Assembly: GCA_947646735.1 (NCBI GenBank)
Contig: CANTFK010000226.1
Location: 101,856 to 165,855, forward strand
Direction of reading: 5' to 3'
DNA length: 64,000 bases
Source: Peronospora farinosa
Taxonomy: Eukaryota; Oomycota; Peronosporomycetes; Peronosporales; Peronosporaceae
Each line of letters begins with the position of its first letter. Position 1 is the stretch's first letter. Of the stretch, positions 10,290 to 25,671 are shown piece by piece. Made by a program: the position numbers and the translations under genes. The notes under the pieces are model-generated. The model had not been told where the DNA came from, did no database searches, and was given only the letters and a program-made list of their open reading frames with translations.

Positions 10290-13279
10290 GATTCTACGCT
10301 GATAGTACCCTGGCCCACCCTATATCTTAAAATAGGGATGGTCACCCGTCGTTCCGACGAAAACGGTGTGTAAAATCTGCCTGTAAAAGTTCGCACCCAT
10401 CTGCTTACCTTAGTATATCCGGTTGACTCAGTAAAGTGATGGATATGAAATTCAATGTGTACCCGTCGTTTCAATGGTTTATCGTTTATTTATATAGCAT
10501 GATGGACGGAGTTATTATAAACATTTAACTATACAAATTTCAGTTATGCTACCCACTCCTATAGATGGATATCCGACAGAATTTATTGCTAAACCTGATA
10601 TATATTGCTAATTAAAAATGCAAGTGATGGAAATCTGCTTACGTTAATGCAAATAAGTAAAAGTGCTCAGCCATCGCTGCGACGGAAAGGTCCGAGCGGA
10701 CCATAAATATAAAATTAATGACATGAAAAGGATCGAATGTTGGTGTGTCAGTCAGCTTTTTTCATGCTACTTTCAGATTATATGCAGCTTTTTGATACTG
10801 AGGTCTAGGATCTTAATCCGTCGTTCCGACATATGGGTGCGCAAATTTTACGCTGATAGCATATTGGCCCACCATTTTACCTTATTATATATCCAGTTTA
10901 AATAAGTAAATTAATATAGTTGATAGTCAATGTGTAAGAAGAGCACAGTGTATATGTCGTTCCAAAGGTCAATTTGTACCCGTCGTATCGACGGACACGG
11001 TGCGTGAAGCCTGCTTTTGACATTCGTACCCATCTTTTTACTTTACAACATCTGGTTGATCTAGGAATCTAAATAAGTATGACACAATATATATGGGTCA
11101 TTTCACTTGTTGCAATTGATTCCAATTCAACCTGATGCCAACGCTTAATTTTGCCAATGCCAAGGTTTAAAGTATTAATGAGGACTGAGCCCATGTTATA
11201 ATAAAAAAATTAAAGCATGTGTCTCATCTAATAATCTAAAAAGCTGCGTTTGATATTGCAATATGTAGTGATGAATATGAACACGTATGGGTGCAATCGT
11301 TTCGTATATAAATGTTATAGATAGAAGCACGACAAATTTATTCTCTGATATGGAGATCTGCACATATAATTATCAATACATAAATGCATAATCAGCCATT
11401 GCAAAATGAGCCAAAAATGCAAAATCAGCCAATCCAAAATTAGCGAATAATGCAAAAGTAGCCAATCCGAATGCCGGAAAAGGATCAAACGGACAGACAG
11501 ACAGACGGACAGTATTCTTTTATTATATAGACTAGGGTTTTTACCCGTCGTTCCGACGGACATTGTACCTGTAAATAAAATACCCATTTCCTATTATATA
11601 GATTGTCTGGTTTGTTCTGTAAAGTGGTGGGTATGAAGCTTGATGTGTACACGCGTTCCCTAAAAATATACAAAAAATTTATAGCATGATGGACGTAGTT
11701 ATTATATAGATTTTACTATTCAAATTTTAGTCATGATACCCACTCCTATAGATGAATGTCCGACGAAATTTTTTATTGCGTTACCTCATAGATAATTACT
11801 AATTAAAATTAAAATGATGGAAATGTGCTTGCGTTAATGCAAATAAGTAATGGTGTTCACCCGTCGTTCCGACGGAAAGGTGCACAAATTCTACGCTGAC
11901 AGTATTTGAATTTATCGCTTTTCTTTGAAAAGTAGGTTGCTTTACATAGGGTTTGACCCGTCGTTCCGACGGTGCGCAGTAGTATATATAGGCAATTTAA
12001 CGCAGTACTTTGCTAGGGTTTGACCCGTCGTTTTGACGGTGCGAAAGTAATATATATATTGTAGGCATCTTTAAAAAAACGCAGCGATTTTCTAGGGTAA
12101 TCACCCGTCGCTCCGACTGTGCGAAAAGTAATATATAGGCATTTTAAGCGCAGCGAATTGCTTAAGTGTTAACCCGTCGTTCCTACATAGGAATATTATA
12201 GTAAGGGATCTTAAACGCAGCGATTTAGTTACGGTGTTCACACGTCGTTTCGACGGACATGGTGCCTGGAAATGCTCGTACCCATCTTTCTGGCTGAGTA
12301 AGGTTAAGTGATTGGTATAAAGTTCAATGTGTACTTGCGTTACGTAAATTTTCTATTTAGATAGCGTGATGCACGGAGTTATTATATAGATCTTACTATA
12401 CAAATCATGGTACTGCTATAGATAAGTGTCCGACGACATTTATTGCTAGACCTAATTAATATTACTAATCAAATAACAGTGACGCCAATCTGCTTACCGA
12501 ATCTGTTACGTTAGTGCAAAATTAGTAAGGGTGTCTTTCGGTCGTTGCGACGAAAGGTCCGACGAATAGGTGCGCCAACTATACGATGACAGTATATATG
12601 CCCATCACTTTGCCTTAAAACATTGAGTTGACTCCGGTAAATTACTAAGTATCAAAGTCAGTACTTAGGCCAATGTAAACCCGTCGTTCCACCGGGTACA
12701 AATTGACGAAGTTCTATAACGCGTTAATATATAATTATTTATTTTTAGATAATGCCTACACCCTAGTGGATCGATAGACGATAGCACCATGTTTCATCGA
12801 CCCACCTCTTTTATGGTGTCCACCCTTCGTTCTGATGGTGCAAAGTAAAATATATTGGCATGTTAAACGCAGCGATTTGCTAGGGTGTATACCCGTCATT
12901 CCGACGGACATGGTGCGCAAGTCGACGCCTGTAATATATTGACCTTTACATCATCGTTTTACCAATTTGGTTGACTACATTAAAATGGTGATATAAAGGT
13001 CAATGTGTACTCGTCGTTCCAACGGACATGGTGATTGAACTTTGCCTTTTGACCTTCGAGCCCAACATTTTACTTAACAATATTAAGGTAAAGTGATGGG
13101 TATGAGATTCAATGTGTACTCGTCGTTCCGACGGATAGTAGCGTGCGGATCGAATCTATAGATTTAATTGTGTATAAAGGACCGAATATAATTTAATCTA
13201 TGTGTGTCGATCAATTTTAGATACAACTTTTTGCCTGTGCAGCTTTTGGTAGTGCTCATTGTTCCGTCGGTAGGGGCGC
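10290..13279. repeat. Satellite unit B, copy 2 (2.99 kb)
   Basis: Nearly identical to 7298-10289 in direct orientation, with scattered single-base differences (for example near 11071 and 11901). The block junction is at 11531/11532, 2994 bp after the one in copy 1. Near-identity over 3 kb implies recent amplification or active homogenisation. Confidence 0.9.
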
Positions 13280-15398
13280 GATTCTACGCTGATAGTACCC
13301 TGGCCCACCCTATATCTTAAAATAGGGATGGTCACTCGTCGTTCCGACGGACATGGTGAGCAAACATCTGCTAGATAATCTTCGTACCCACTAATTATTC
13401 TGGTTGAGTCAGGTAATTGATACATATGAAGTCAATAAGTATGAAAGTCAACGTCTACCTGTCGACGCTGGTCAATGTGTATCTGTCGTTTCGCACGACC
13501 ATGTGTACCCGTCGTTCCAACGGACACAGTAAGCGAAGTCGTCGTTTGATCTTCGTACCCATCTCTTTACTTCTATATATGCGGTTTAATAAGGTAAAGT
13601 TATCGGTATAAAGGTGGATGTAAGCCCGTCATGCAGAATGTCCGGTTGACTCAGATAAATGAATAAGTATGATGCACTACATTTGATTCGATTCGCTTAT
13701 TGTAACTGCATCCACCTTAACCTGATCAATACGCTTGCTTTTGCCACGTTGAAGTGTATTAGCTGAGCCCTGAGTCTATGTTTTAAAAACGAAGTGAAAG
13801 CATGTGTCTCATCTAATATATCTAAGAAATGCTGTGTTTGATATTGCAATATGTAATGATGTATATGAACATTTATGTGTGCCATTGTTTCGTACATTAG
13901 TATTATAAATAGAAGCACGACCTATGGACACTCTATTATGGAGATCTGCACATGTAATTATTAATACAAAAATGCATTGTTAGCCATTGCAAAATGAGCC
14001 AAAAATGCAAAATCAGCCAATCCAAAATTGAAACAAAAACAGAATTTAGCCAATCCGAATGCCGGAAAAGGATCAAACGGACAGACAGACAGACGGACAG
14101 TATTCTTTTATTATATAGACTAGGGTGTGTACCCGTCGTTCCGACGGACATGGTTTTATGCTGATAATAGATTTATAGGGGTGTTCCGTCATTCCGACCG
14201 ATAGGTGCACAAACTTTACGTTGTTCGTAGCTTGACTTAGGTACTTAATTAGCTCTAAAGGTAATGTGTATGAAGGTCAATGTATACCTGTCGTTTCGAA
14301 AGTTGGGGTATCACCCGTCGTTTCGACGGTGCAAAGTAGTATGTATATCGCAACGAATTGCTAGGGTGTTCACCCGTCGTTTCGACGGTGTGCAGTAGTA
14401 ATATAGACATCATTTTCACTTTAGAATGTGGGTCGATCAAGGTTATAGTGATTGGTATGTAATGCAATGTGTACCCGTCGTTCCGTGCATTTTCCATTTA
14501 GTCATATAGCATGATGGACGGATTTATTATATAGATTTTACTATTCAAATTTCAGTCATGATACCCATTTCTATTGATGGATGTCCGACAAAATAGATTG
14601 CTAGACCTCATAAAAAATTCCTAATTAAAATAACAATGATGGAAATGTGCTTACGTTAGTGCAGATAAATAATGGTGTTCACCCGTCGTTCCGACAGACA
14701 CGCCTACAGTATACTGGCTTATCACTCTGCTTAGAATATCAGGTTGAATTAGGTCAACTTATAGGTATTGAAGTCAATGTGTATGCAGGCCAATGTAAAC
14801 CCGTCGTTCCACCGAGTACACATTAGCGAATTTCTGTAACGCGTTAATATACAGTCATTTGTTTGTAGATAATTCCTGCACGCTAGTAAATCGATGGACG
14901 ATTGCATCATGTTTCATCGACCCACCTCTTTTATGGTGTTCACCCGTCGTTCGGACGGTGCAAAGTAAAATATATTGGTATGATAAACGCCGCGATTTGC
15001 TAGGGTGTATACCCGTCATTCCAACGGATATGGTGCGCGAGCCGACGCTGGTAATATATTGACCTTTACATCATCGTTTTACCAATTTGGTTGACTACAT
15101 TAAAGTGGTGATATAAAGGTCAACGTGTACTCGTCGTTCCAACGGACATGGTGATTGAACTTTGCCTTTTGACCTTCGACCCAACATTTTACTTAACAAT
15201 ATTAAGGTAAAGTGATGGGTATGAGATTCAATGTGTACTCGTCGTTCCGACGGATAGTAGCGTGCGGATCGAATCTATAGATTTAATTGTGTATATAGGA
15301 CCGTATGTAATTTAATCTATGTGTGTCGATCAATTTTAGATACAACTTTTTGCCTGTGCAGCTTTTGGTAGTGCTCATTGTTCCGTCGGTAGGGGCGC
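13280..15398. repeat. Satellite unit C (2.1 kb)
   Basis: Begins with the same anchor, then diverges into GGTCACTCGTCGTTCCGACGG...GTGAGCAAACATCTG, a front shared with the D units. Its right part (about 14860-15398) resembles the tail of unit A. It is therefore a mosaic. The block junction is at 14119/14120. It closes the 15.4-kb super-repeat A-B-B-C. Confidence 0.85.
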
Positions 15399-18218
15399 GA
15401 TTCTACGCTGATAGTACCCTGGCCCACCCTATATCTTAACATAAGGATGCTCACCCGTCGTTCCGACGAAAACGGTGTGTAAAATCTGCCTGTAAAAGTT
15501 CGCACCCATCTGCTTACCTTAGTATATCCGGTTGACTCAGTAAAGTGATGGATATGAAATTCAATGTGTACCCGTCGTTCCAATGGTTTATCGTTTATTT
15601 ATATAGCATGATGGACGGAGTTATTATAAACATTTAACTATACAAATTTCAGTTATGCTACCCACTCCTATAGATGGATATCCGACAGAATTTATTGCTA
15701 AACCTGATATATATTGCTAATTAAAAATGCAAGTGATGGAAATCTGCTTACGTTAATGCAAATAAGTAAAAGTGCTCAGCCATCGCTGCGACGGAAAGGT
15801 CCGAGCGGACCATAAATATAAAATTAATGACATGAAAAGGATCGAATGTTGGTGTGTCAGTCAGCTTTTTTCATGCTACTTTCAGATTATATGCAGCTTT
15901 TTGATACTGAGGTCTAGGATCTTAATCCGTCGTTCCGACATATGGGTGCGCAAATTTTACGCTGATAGCATATTGGCCCACCATTTTACCTTATTATATA
16001 TCCAGTTTAAATAAGTAAATTAATATCGTCATTTCGACCGATAGGTGCACAAATTTGACGCTGATCGTATATTGACTTGGTGATTGATTAGTTTAAAGGT
16101 TATGTGTATGAGGGTCAATGTATACCTTTCGTTTCAAAAGTTAGGGTGTTCACCCGTTGTCCGACGGTCATGGTGCATGTAAATGTTCGTACCCATTTCC
16201 TAATATATTAGATATCCAGTTGACTTTATAAGTGATGGGTATGAAGCTCAATGTGTACACGCGTTCCGTGAATTTTCTGTTTCTTGTTATAGCATGATGG
16301 ACGGAGATATAAAATAGATTTTACTTTACAAATTACAGTCATGATACCCATTTTATAGATGGATGTCCGACAAAAAAGATTGCTAGACCTCATAAAAATT
16401 ACTAATTAAAATAACAATGATGGAAATGTGCTTACGTTAACGCAAATAAGTAATGGTATTCACCCGTCGTTCCGACGGATGATGCACAAATTTTATGCTG
16501 CCAGTGTTCAAAATTATCTCTTTCTTTAGAATATCAGGTTGCTTTACGTAAGTTGATTAGTATGAAAGTTAGTGAAGGTCGGTATATAAAACCATTAATT
16601 CAATTTCAAATATCTGGTTGGGTCAAGTCATTGTGACTATGATGTCAATGGGTATAAAAGTCAGTATGTACCTGTCGACGTCGGTCAATTTATTGACATG
16701 CCAGTTTATAATAAAAGATTATCCCTCTGCCAGTCAATGGCGTGTCAGTATACCTGCCATTTCGCAGGTCAATGTATACCCGTCGTTTCGCAGGTCTATG
16801 TGTACCCGTCGTTTCGCAGGTCTATGTGTACTCGTCGTTCTGACGGACACAGTTAGCAAAGTCTGTCGTTTATTATTCGTATCCATCATTTTACTTCTAT
16901 ATATCCGGTTCAATAAGGTAAAGTGATGGGTATAAAGGTGAATGTAATCCCGTCGCTCCGTCATGTAGAATATACGGTTGACTCAGGTAAATAAATAAGT
17001 ATGATGCATTACATTCGAGTCGATTCGCTTATTGTACCTGCATCCAGTTCAACCTGATCACTACGCTTGCTTTTGCCACTTTTAGTGTATTAGTTGAGCA
17101 CGGAGCCCATATTTTAAAACGAATCAAAAGCATGTGTCTCATCTACTACTATAAAAAAGCTGCGTTTATTATTGCTATATGTAATATGCATATGAACATT
17201 TAAGTGTGCCATCGTTTCGTATATTTAAGTTATAGATAGAAGCACGGCATAAGGACACCCGGGGATGGACTAAATTCTATCACGGAAATCTGCTCACGTA
17301 ACAATATATACAAAATGCAGACACAACACATATGGGTCACAATACTTATTGTAAGCAATTCAATACAACCTGATGAGAACGCTTGCTTTTGTCAACTTTT
17401 TAGTGTATTATTCAAGCATTGAGCCCATAAATTAAAACAAATATAATGCATGTGTTTTATTTAATATTTATTAGTATAGTAAGCCGTGTTTATATCAAAT
17501 ATGAACACGTATGTGTGCAATCGTTTCGACTATCAATTTTTATAGATAGATGCACGACATATGGACACTCTGTTATGGAGATCTGCACATGTAATAATCG
17601 ATACAAAAATGCATAGTTAGCCATTGCAAAATGAGCCAAAATGCAATATCAGCCAACCCAAATTTAGCGAATAATGCAAAAGTAGCGAATAATGCAAAAG
17701 TAGCCAATCCGAATGCCGGAAAAGGATCGAACGGACAGACGGACGGACAGTATTCTTTTATTATATAGACGAGGGTATTTACTCGTCGTTCCGACGGACA
17801 TGGTTTTATGCTGTTAATACATATATAGGGGTGTTCCCGTCATTTCGACCGATAGGTGCACAAATCTTCCGCTGATCGTATATTGACTTGGTGATTGATT
17901 AGTTTAAAGGTAATGTGTATGAAGGTCAATGTATACCTGTCGTTTCGAAAGTAAGGGTATCACCCGTCGTTTCGACGAACATGGTCTGCCTTTTGACCTG
18001 TAAACCCATTAACTTACGTTCGATTATTAGATTGGCTTAGGGTAAAGATGGATATGAAGGTCAATGTGTACTCGACGTTTCGTCAATCTATCATTTCATC
18101 ACCCGTCGTTCCAACGGTACGAAGTTGCATATATAGGCTTAGACGCAGCGATTTTCTAGGGTGTTTACCCGTCATTCCCGCAAATTAGTACGCGAAGTCT
18201 TCGAAAATTGAGTTTATA

Positions 18219-19150
18219 TCACGTCGTTTCGATGAAACGCTGCGCGAAGTCGCCGCTGCTAGGGTGTGCATTGCCTAACTCCATAGGAGTGGCATCAGAC
18301 TTCTCGGTCGACGGCCTGTAATAGGCTGTCGCCGAGGCGCTGTTGTAGGATTGCTCCTCAACTAAGGCAATGTCTTCTATTTTCGCTGACAACTTTCTAA
18401 AAAGGGCCTGACGCGATGGGCCATGCCTAAGTCCATTCATGAACGTGGCCACCTTGATACGCTCCGGTATCGGGTTCCCATTCATGGACGCCGACAGCGA
18501 ACGCATCTCCTGCACAAATTCTTGCAGAGAGCGTTTCACCTGTCGTGCTCCAAAGAAGCGCGCCATAAGCAACACTTCGTTGTTAGGCGGCTGATACATG
18601 GCGCGAATCTTTGATTTAAAGATCGCCCATGATGGAAATGCATCAGCATTAGCCATCAGCGCAGAGTATGTCCACTCTGACGCTTTGCCACGCAAGTTGG
18701 ACATGGCATACGACACCATTCTAATGTCGTCTTCGATGAGCTGCGCCACTCCACATTGCTCAACTGCTATAGCCAGTGGACAATCGTATGTTGGTCAGTC
18801 CCATCAAACTTCGGAGGGTCCATCCGAATGGGCCACGGTTGAGAAGGCCGGGCAGAGGGCGTCTCAACAGTTCTGTTGAGAGCCTCATTACGTGCCTTCT
18901 CAAGCCTAAACTCATACTGAGTCTTACTGATGGAATCAGCCTTTGCTTGGCTGTTTACCTCGAACGCGTTTCTACGCTGTCCGAGCACAAACGCCTCAAA
19001 TTGCTCCAACTGAGCAACATGTTGCTCAGGAGGAAAATGCAAGAGATTGACCAGGGCTTGTTCACCAAGTCCCTGCGCCATATGCTCTGCCAACTCCCTA
19101 TGATGTTGGGAGAGGTGAGGGGAGTCAGTCCAGTCCATATTAAGGACCAT
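18219..19150 (-). pseudogene. Gypsy gag fragment inside the satellite, copy 2
   Basis: Second copy of the gag relic at 2821-3752, offset 15398 bp. It has the same internal one-base shift and the same truncation after MELGNA (about 18267). Differences are single residues, such as S for A in the SYNSA(S/L) block and T for S in MDWTDS. A shared break in two copies shows duplication after inactivation. Confidence 0.85.
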
Positions 19151-19452
19151 ATCAACCACACGCACGCTCCGAGAGACGGGTCGTAGGAAGGACTACTAGT
19201 GCTACCAAGTGTAGACGGGCACTTCTACGAAGTTGCCTCGTACTACTAGCACACACCTTATGCACAAGCGAGGAAGCGGTTAGACCGTCTTACCTTCGCG
19301 TGCGAGGGTGGTTGGGAGGTTGGTCGACTGCTTAAGCAGTCGTACCACCAGTTGCCTCTCGCTTAAGCGAGAGTACAACGAACTTCTAAGACAAGAAGGC
19401 ACCGATGTCACGGAGAAGCTTTTCGGCTTCTCGTGCGTGGTGCTTCGGTGTT

Positions 19453-19531
19453 TAGCAAATTCAAGACTGAGCTATATTTAATTAATTATAACTAAATATA
19501 TACTTAACTACTGATTGGCTATATATATATA
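19453..19531 (-). mobile_element. Gypsy LTR 3' fragment cut by satellite, copy 2
   Basis: Same LTR fragment as 4055-4133. It breaks at 19531/19532, where the minus strand reads CCCTAG then TATATATATATAGCC. The part of the LTR before the break is located 18 kb away at 37604-37891, in the same orientation. The satellite between 19532 and 37603 therefore looks inserted in this LTR. Confidence 0.75.
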
Positions 19532-22500
19532 CTAGGGTATTTTCCCGTCGTTCCGACGGTGCGAAAAGAAATATCGATACTGTAGGCATCTTCAAAAAAT
19601 GCAGCGTTTTGCTAGGGCGTTCACCTGGCGTACCGACGAAAAGGTAACCGCAGACCATACATATATTTTTTTTTGCTTATAATAAATTGAATGTTAGTCA
19701 AACAGTTTTTTGATGCTGAGATCTGTTACGGAAATCTGTTTGCTTATTAGTATAAATCAAAAAAAGTTTTGCAGCAAATTAGGGTGTTCACCCGTCGTTC
19801 CGACGGTGCACAAAATTATATATAGGCATCATTTCACTTAAAAATATCGGGTCGGCTAAGGTAAAGTGATAGGTATGAAATTGAATATGTACCCGTCGTT
19901 CCAATGGTTTATGGTTTATATATATAGCATGATGGACAGAATTATTACAAACATTTAACTATACAAATTTCAGTCATGATATTCACTCCTATAGATGGAT
20001 GTCCGACGACAATTATTGCTAGACCTGATACATGTTACTCATTGAGATAACAGAGATGGAAATCTGCTTACGTTAATGCAAATAAGTTATTGTGTTCGTC
20101 CGACGTTGCGACGGAAAGGTCAGTAAGAAGGACAAAAAAATGGTGTGTCTATCAGCTTTTTTCGTGCTACTTTCAGCCTATATGCAGCTTTTTGATACTG
20201 AGGTCTAAGTTCATTATATGTCGTTCCGACATATAGGTGCGCAAATTTTACGCTGATACCATATTGACCCACCATTAAACCTTCTTATATATCCAGTTTA
20301 CTAAGGTAAATTAATATAATTGATGGTCAATGTGTAAAAAAGTCAAAATGTACGCGTCGACGCCGGCCAATGTATACCTGTCGTTTCGTAGACGAATGTG
20401 TTCCGTCGTTTTGACGGACACAGAAAGCATTGTTTCTTTTCATCTTCGTACCCATCATTTTACTTCTACATATCCGGTTCAATACAGTAAAGTGATGGGT
20501 ATAAAGGTGAATGTAAACCCGTCGTTTCCGTACTGTAGAATGTCCGGTTGACTCAGGTAAATGAATAAGTATGATGCATTACATTTGACTCGATTTGCTT
20601 ATTGTAACTGCATCCACTTAAGCCTGATCACTACGCTTGCTTTTGCCAGTTTATATTGTATACTTTGAGTATGGAGCCTATGTTTTGACTAACGAATCAA
20701 AAGCATGTGTCTCATCTACTCTTTTAAAAAAGCTGTGTTAATTATTGCAATATGTAATATGCATATGAACATTTAAGTGTGTCATCGTTTCGTATATACA
20801 TTTTATAGATAGAAGCACGACATAAGGACACCTGGGGATGAGCTATTAGGAATTTCAATTTAAAATTATTTTATTACGGAAACCTGGCATGTAACAATAT
20901 ATACAAAATGCAAATACAACACATATGGGTCACATCACTTATTGTAAGCATGTAATACAACCTGATGAGAACGCTCGCTTTTGTCAACTTTTTAGTGTAT
21001 TATTCAAGCATTGAGCCCATGAATTAAAACGATTATGAAGCATGTGTCTTATCTTATATTTATGAATGAGCTGTGTCTATATAAAATACCAACACGTATG
21101 TGTGCCATCGTTTCGTATATTAGTTTTATAGATAGAAGCACAACACATTAATTCTCTGATATGGATACCTGCACATGTAGTAATAGTTCAACATGCAAAC
21201 TCTGCCAATGCAAAATGAGCCAAAAATGCAAAATCAGCCAATCCAAAATTAGCAAATAATGAAAAAGTAGCCAATCCGCATGGCGGAAAAGGATCAAACG
21301 GACAGACAGTATTCTTTTATTATATAGACTAGGGTGTTTACCCGTCGATCCGACGGACATGGTTTTATGCTGTTAATACATATATAGGGGTGTTCCCGTC
21401 GTTTCGACCGATAGGTGCACAATTTTGAAGCTGATCGTATATTGACTTGGTGATTGATTAGTTCAAAGGTAATGTGTATGAAGGTCAATGCGTACCTGTC
21501 GTTTCGAAAGTAAGGGTATCACCCGTCGTTTCGACGAACATGGTCTGCCTTTTGACCTGTAAACCCATTAACTTACGTTCGATTATTAGATTGACTTAGG
21601 GTAAAGATGGATACGAAAATCAATGTGTACTCGACGTTTCGTCAATCTATCATTTCATCACCCGTCGTTCCAACGGTACGAAGTTGCATATATAGGCATC
21701 TTTAACGCAGCGATTGGCTAGGGTGTTTACCCGTCATTTCCGCAAATTAGTACGCGAAGTCTACAAAAAATAATATCTCTATTGAGTTTATATCACGTCG
21801 TTTCAATGGAACGCTGCGCGAAGTCGCCGCTGCTAGGGTGTGTGCCTGTCGCTCCGACGGAAAGGACAGCAAACTCTACGCTAATAGCATATTGTATTAT
21901 TTAAGGTGTTCACCCGTTGTACCGACGGTGCAAAGTAGTATGTATATCGCAACAAATTGCTAGGGTATTTACCCGTCGTTCCGACGGATACCCCTACAGT
22001 ACATGTATACTGGTCAATCACTTTGCTTAGAATATCAGTTTGAATAGGAATTTAATATAAATTGAAGTCAATGTGCAATCAGGCCAATGTAAACCCGTCG
22101 TTCCGCCGAATACACATAAGCGAATTTTTGAACGTTATAATATACAGTCATTTACATTTAGATGATGCCTCCACCCTAGTGATACGATAAACGATTGCAC
22201 CATGTTTCATCGACTCACCTCTTTTATGGTGTTCACCCGTCGTTCGGACGGTGCAAAGTAAAATATATTGGTATGATAAACGCCGCGATTTGCTAGGGTG
22301 TATACCCGTCATTCCAACGGATATGGTGCGCGAGCCGACGCTGGTAATATATTGACCTTTACATCATCGTTTTACCAATTTGGTTGACTACATTAAAGTG
22401 ATGATATAAAGGTCAACGTGTACTCGTCGTTCCAACGGACATGGTGATTGAACTTTGCCTTTTGACCTTCGAGCCCAACATTTTACTTAACAATATTAAG

Positions 22501-22692
22501 GTAAAGTGATGGGTATAAGATTCAATGTGTACTCGTCGTTCCGACGGATAGTAGCGTGCGGATCGAATCTATAGATTTAATTGTGTATAAAGGACCGTAT
22601 GTAATATTTTCTATGTGTGTCGATCAATTTTAGATACAACTTTTTGCCTGTGCAGCTTTTGGTAGTGCTCATTGTTCCGTCGGTAGGGGCGC

Positions 22693-25671
22693 GATTCTAC
22701 GCTGATAGTACCCTGGCCCACCCTATATCTTAACATAAGGATGCTCACCCGTCTTTCCGACGAAAACGGTGTGTAAAATCTGCCTGTAAAAGTTCGCACC
22801 CATCTGCTTACCTTAGTATATCCGGTTGACTCAGTAAAGTGATGGATATGAAATTCAATGTGTACCCGTCGTTCCAATGGTTATCGTTTATTTATATAGC
22901 ATGATGGACGGAGTTATTATAAACATTTAACTATACAAATTTCAGTTATGCTACCCACTCCTATAGATGGATATCCGACAGAATTTATTGCTAAACCTGA
23001 TATATGTTGCTAATTAAAAATGCAAGTGATGGAAATCTGCTTACGTTAATGCAAATAAGTAAAAGTGCTCAGCCATCGCTGCGACGGAAAGGTCCGAGCG
23101 GACCATAAATATAAAATTAATGACATGAAAAGGATCGAATGTTGGTGTGTCAGTCAGCTTTTTTCATGCTACTTTCAGATTATATGCAGCTTTTTGATAC
23201 TGAGGTCTAGGATCTTAATCCGTCGTTCCGACATATGGGTGCGCAAATTTTACGCTGATAGCATATTGGCCCACCATTTTACCTTATTATATATCCAGTT
23301 TAAATAAGTAAATTAATATAGTTGATAGTCAATGTGTAAGAAGAGCACAGTGTATATGTCGTTCCAAAGGTCAATTTGTACCCGTCGTATCGACGGACAC
23401 GGTGCGTGAAGCCTGCTTTTGACATTCGTACCCATCTTTTTACTTTACAACATCTGGTTGATCTAGGAATCTAAATAAGTATGACACAATATATATGGGT
23501 CATTTCACTTGTTGCAATTGATTCCAATTCAACCTGATGCCAACGCTTAATTTTGCCAATGCCAAGGTTTAAAGTATTAATGAGGACTGAGCCCATGTTA
23601 TAATAAAAAAATTAAAGCATGTGTCTCATCTAATAATCTAAAAAGCTGCGTTTGATATTGCAATATGTAGTGATGAATATGAACACGTATGGGTGCAATC
23701 GTTTCGTATATAAATGTTATAGATAGAAGCACGACAAATTTATTCTCTGATATGGAGATCTGCACATATAATTATCAATACATAAATGCATAATCAGCCA
23801 TTGCAAAATGAGCCAAAAATGCAAAATCAGCCAATCCAAAATTAGCGAATAATGCAAAAGTAGCCAATCCGAATGCCGGAAAAGGATCAAACGGACAGAC
23901 AGACAGACGGACAGTATTCTTTTATTATATAGACTAGGGTTTTTACCCGTCGTTCCGACGGACATTGTACCTGTAAATAAAATACCCATTTCCTATTATA
24001 TAGATTGTCTGGTTTGTTCTGTAAAGTGGTGGGTATGAAGCTTGATGTGTACACGCGTTCCCTAAAAATATACAAAAAATTTATAGCATGATGGACGTAG
24101 TTATTATATAGATTTTACTATTCAAATTTTAGTCATGATACCCACTCCTATAGATGAATGTCCGACGAAATTTTTTATTGCGTTACCTCATAGATAATTA
24201 CTAATTAAAATTAAAATGATGGAAATGTGCTTGCGTTAATGCAAATAAGTAATGGTGTTCACCCGTCGTTCCGACGGAAAGGTGCACAAATTCTACGCTG
24301 ACATTATTTGAATTTATCGCTTTTCTTTGAAAAGTAGGTTGCTTTACATAGGGTTTGACCCGTCGTTCCGACGGTGCGCAGTAGTATATATAGGCAATTT
24401 AACGCAGTACTTTGCTAGGGTTTGACCCGTCGTTTTGACGGTGCGAAAGTAATATATATATTGTAGGCATCTTTAAAAAAACGCAGCGATTTTCTAGGGT
24501 AATCACCCGTCGCTCCGACTGTGCGAAAAGTAATATATAGGCATTTTAAGCGCAGCGAATTGCTTAAGTGTCAACCCGTCGTTCCTACATAGGAATATTA
24601 TAGTAAGGGATCTTAAACGCAGCGATTTAGTTACGGTGTTCACACGTCGTTTCGACGGACATGGTGCCTGGAAATGCTCGTACCCATCTTTCTGGCTGAG
24701 TAAGGTTAAGTGATTGGTATGTGTACTTGCGTTACGTAAATTTTCTATTTAGATAGCGTGATGCACGGAGTTATTATATAGATCTTACTATACAAATCAT
24801 GGTACTGCTATAGATAAGTGTCCGACGACATTTATTGCTAGACCTAATTAATATTACTAATCAAATAACAGTGACGCCAATCTGCTTACCGAATCTGTTA
24901 CGTTAGTGCAAAATTAGTAAGGGTGTCTTTCGGTCGTTGCGACGAAAGGTCCGACGAATAGGTGCGCCAACTATACGATGACAGTATATATGCCCATCAC
25001 TTTGCCTTAAAACATTGAGTTGACTCCGGTAAATTACTAAGTATCAAAGTCAGTACTTAGGCCAATGTAAACCCGTCGTTCCACCGGGTACAAATTGACG
25101 AAGTTCTATAACGCGTTAATATATAATTATTTATTTTTAGATAATGCCTACACCCTAGTGGATCGATAGACGATAGCACCATGTTTCATCGACCCACCTC
25201 TTTTATGGTGTCCACCCTTCGTTCTGATGGTGCAAAGTAAAATATATTGGCATGTTAAACGCAGCGATTTGCTAGGGTGTATACCCGTCATTCCGACGGA
25301 CATGGTGCGCAAGTCGACGCCTGTAATATATTGACCTTTACATCATCGTTTTACCAATTTGGTTGACTACATTAAAATGGTGATATAAAGGTCAATGTGT
25401 ACTCGTCGTTCCAACGGACATGGTGATTGAACTTTGCCTTTTGACCTTCGAGCCCAACATTTTACTTAACAATATTAAGGTAAAGTGATGGGTATGAGAT
25501 TCAATGTGTACTCGTCGTTCCGACGGATAGTAGCGTGCGGATCGAATCTATAGATTTAATTGTGTATAAAGGACCGAATATAATTTAATCTATGTGTGTC
25601 GATCAATTTTAGATACAACTTTTTGCCTGTGCAGCTTTTGGTAGTGCTCATTGTTCCGTCGGTAGGGGCGC
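22693..25671. repeat. Satellite unit B, copy 3 (2.98 kb)
   Basis: Direct near-identical copy of 7298-10289 starting at the common anchor. A short deletion near 24719 (ATTGGTATGTGTAC, where other copies have ATTGGTATAAAGTTCAATGTGTAC) accounts for the slightly smaller size. Block junction at 23933/23934. Confidence 0.9.

Larger units (their letters stand above)
15399..22692. repeat. Satellite unit A, second copy (7.3 kb)
   Basis: Repeats 1-7297 at a constant offset of about 15398 bp, including the gag-LTR fragment and the variant junction GACGAGGG (17769/17770, mirroring 2371/2372). Few substitutions separate the two copies, so the whole 15.4-kb block was duplicated recently or kept homogeneous. 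An assembly duplication cannot be excluded from sequence alone, although scattered differences argue against it. Confidence 0.9.
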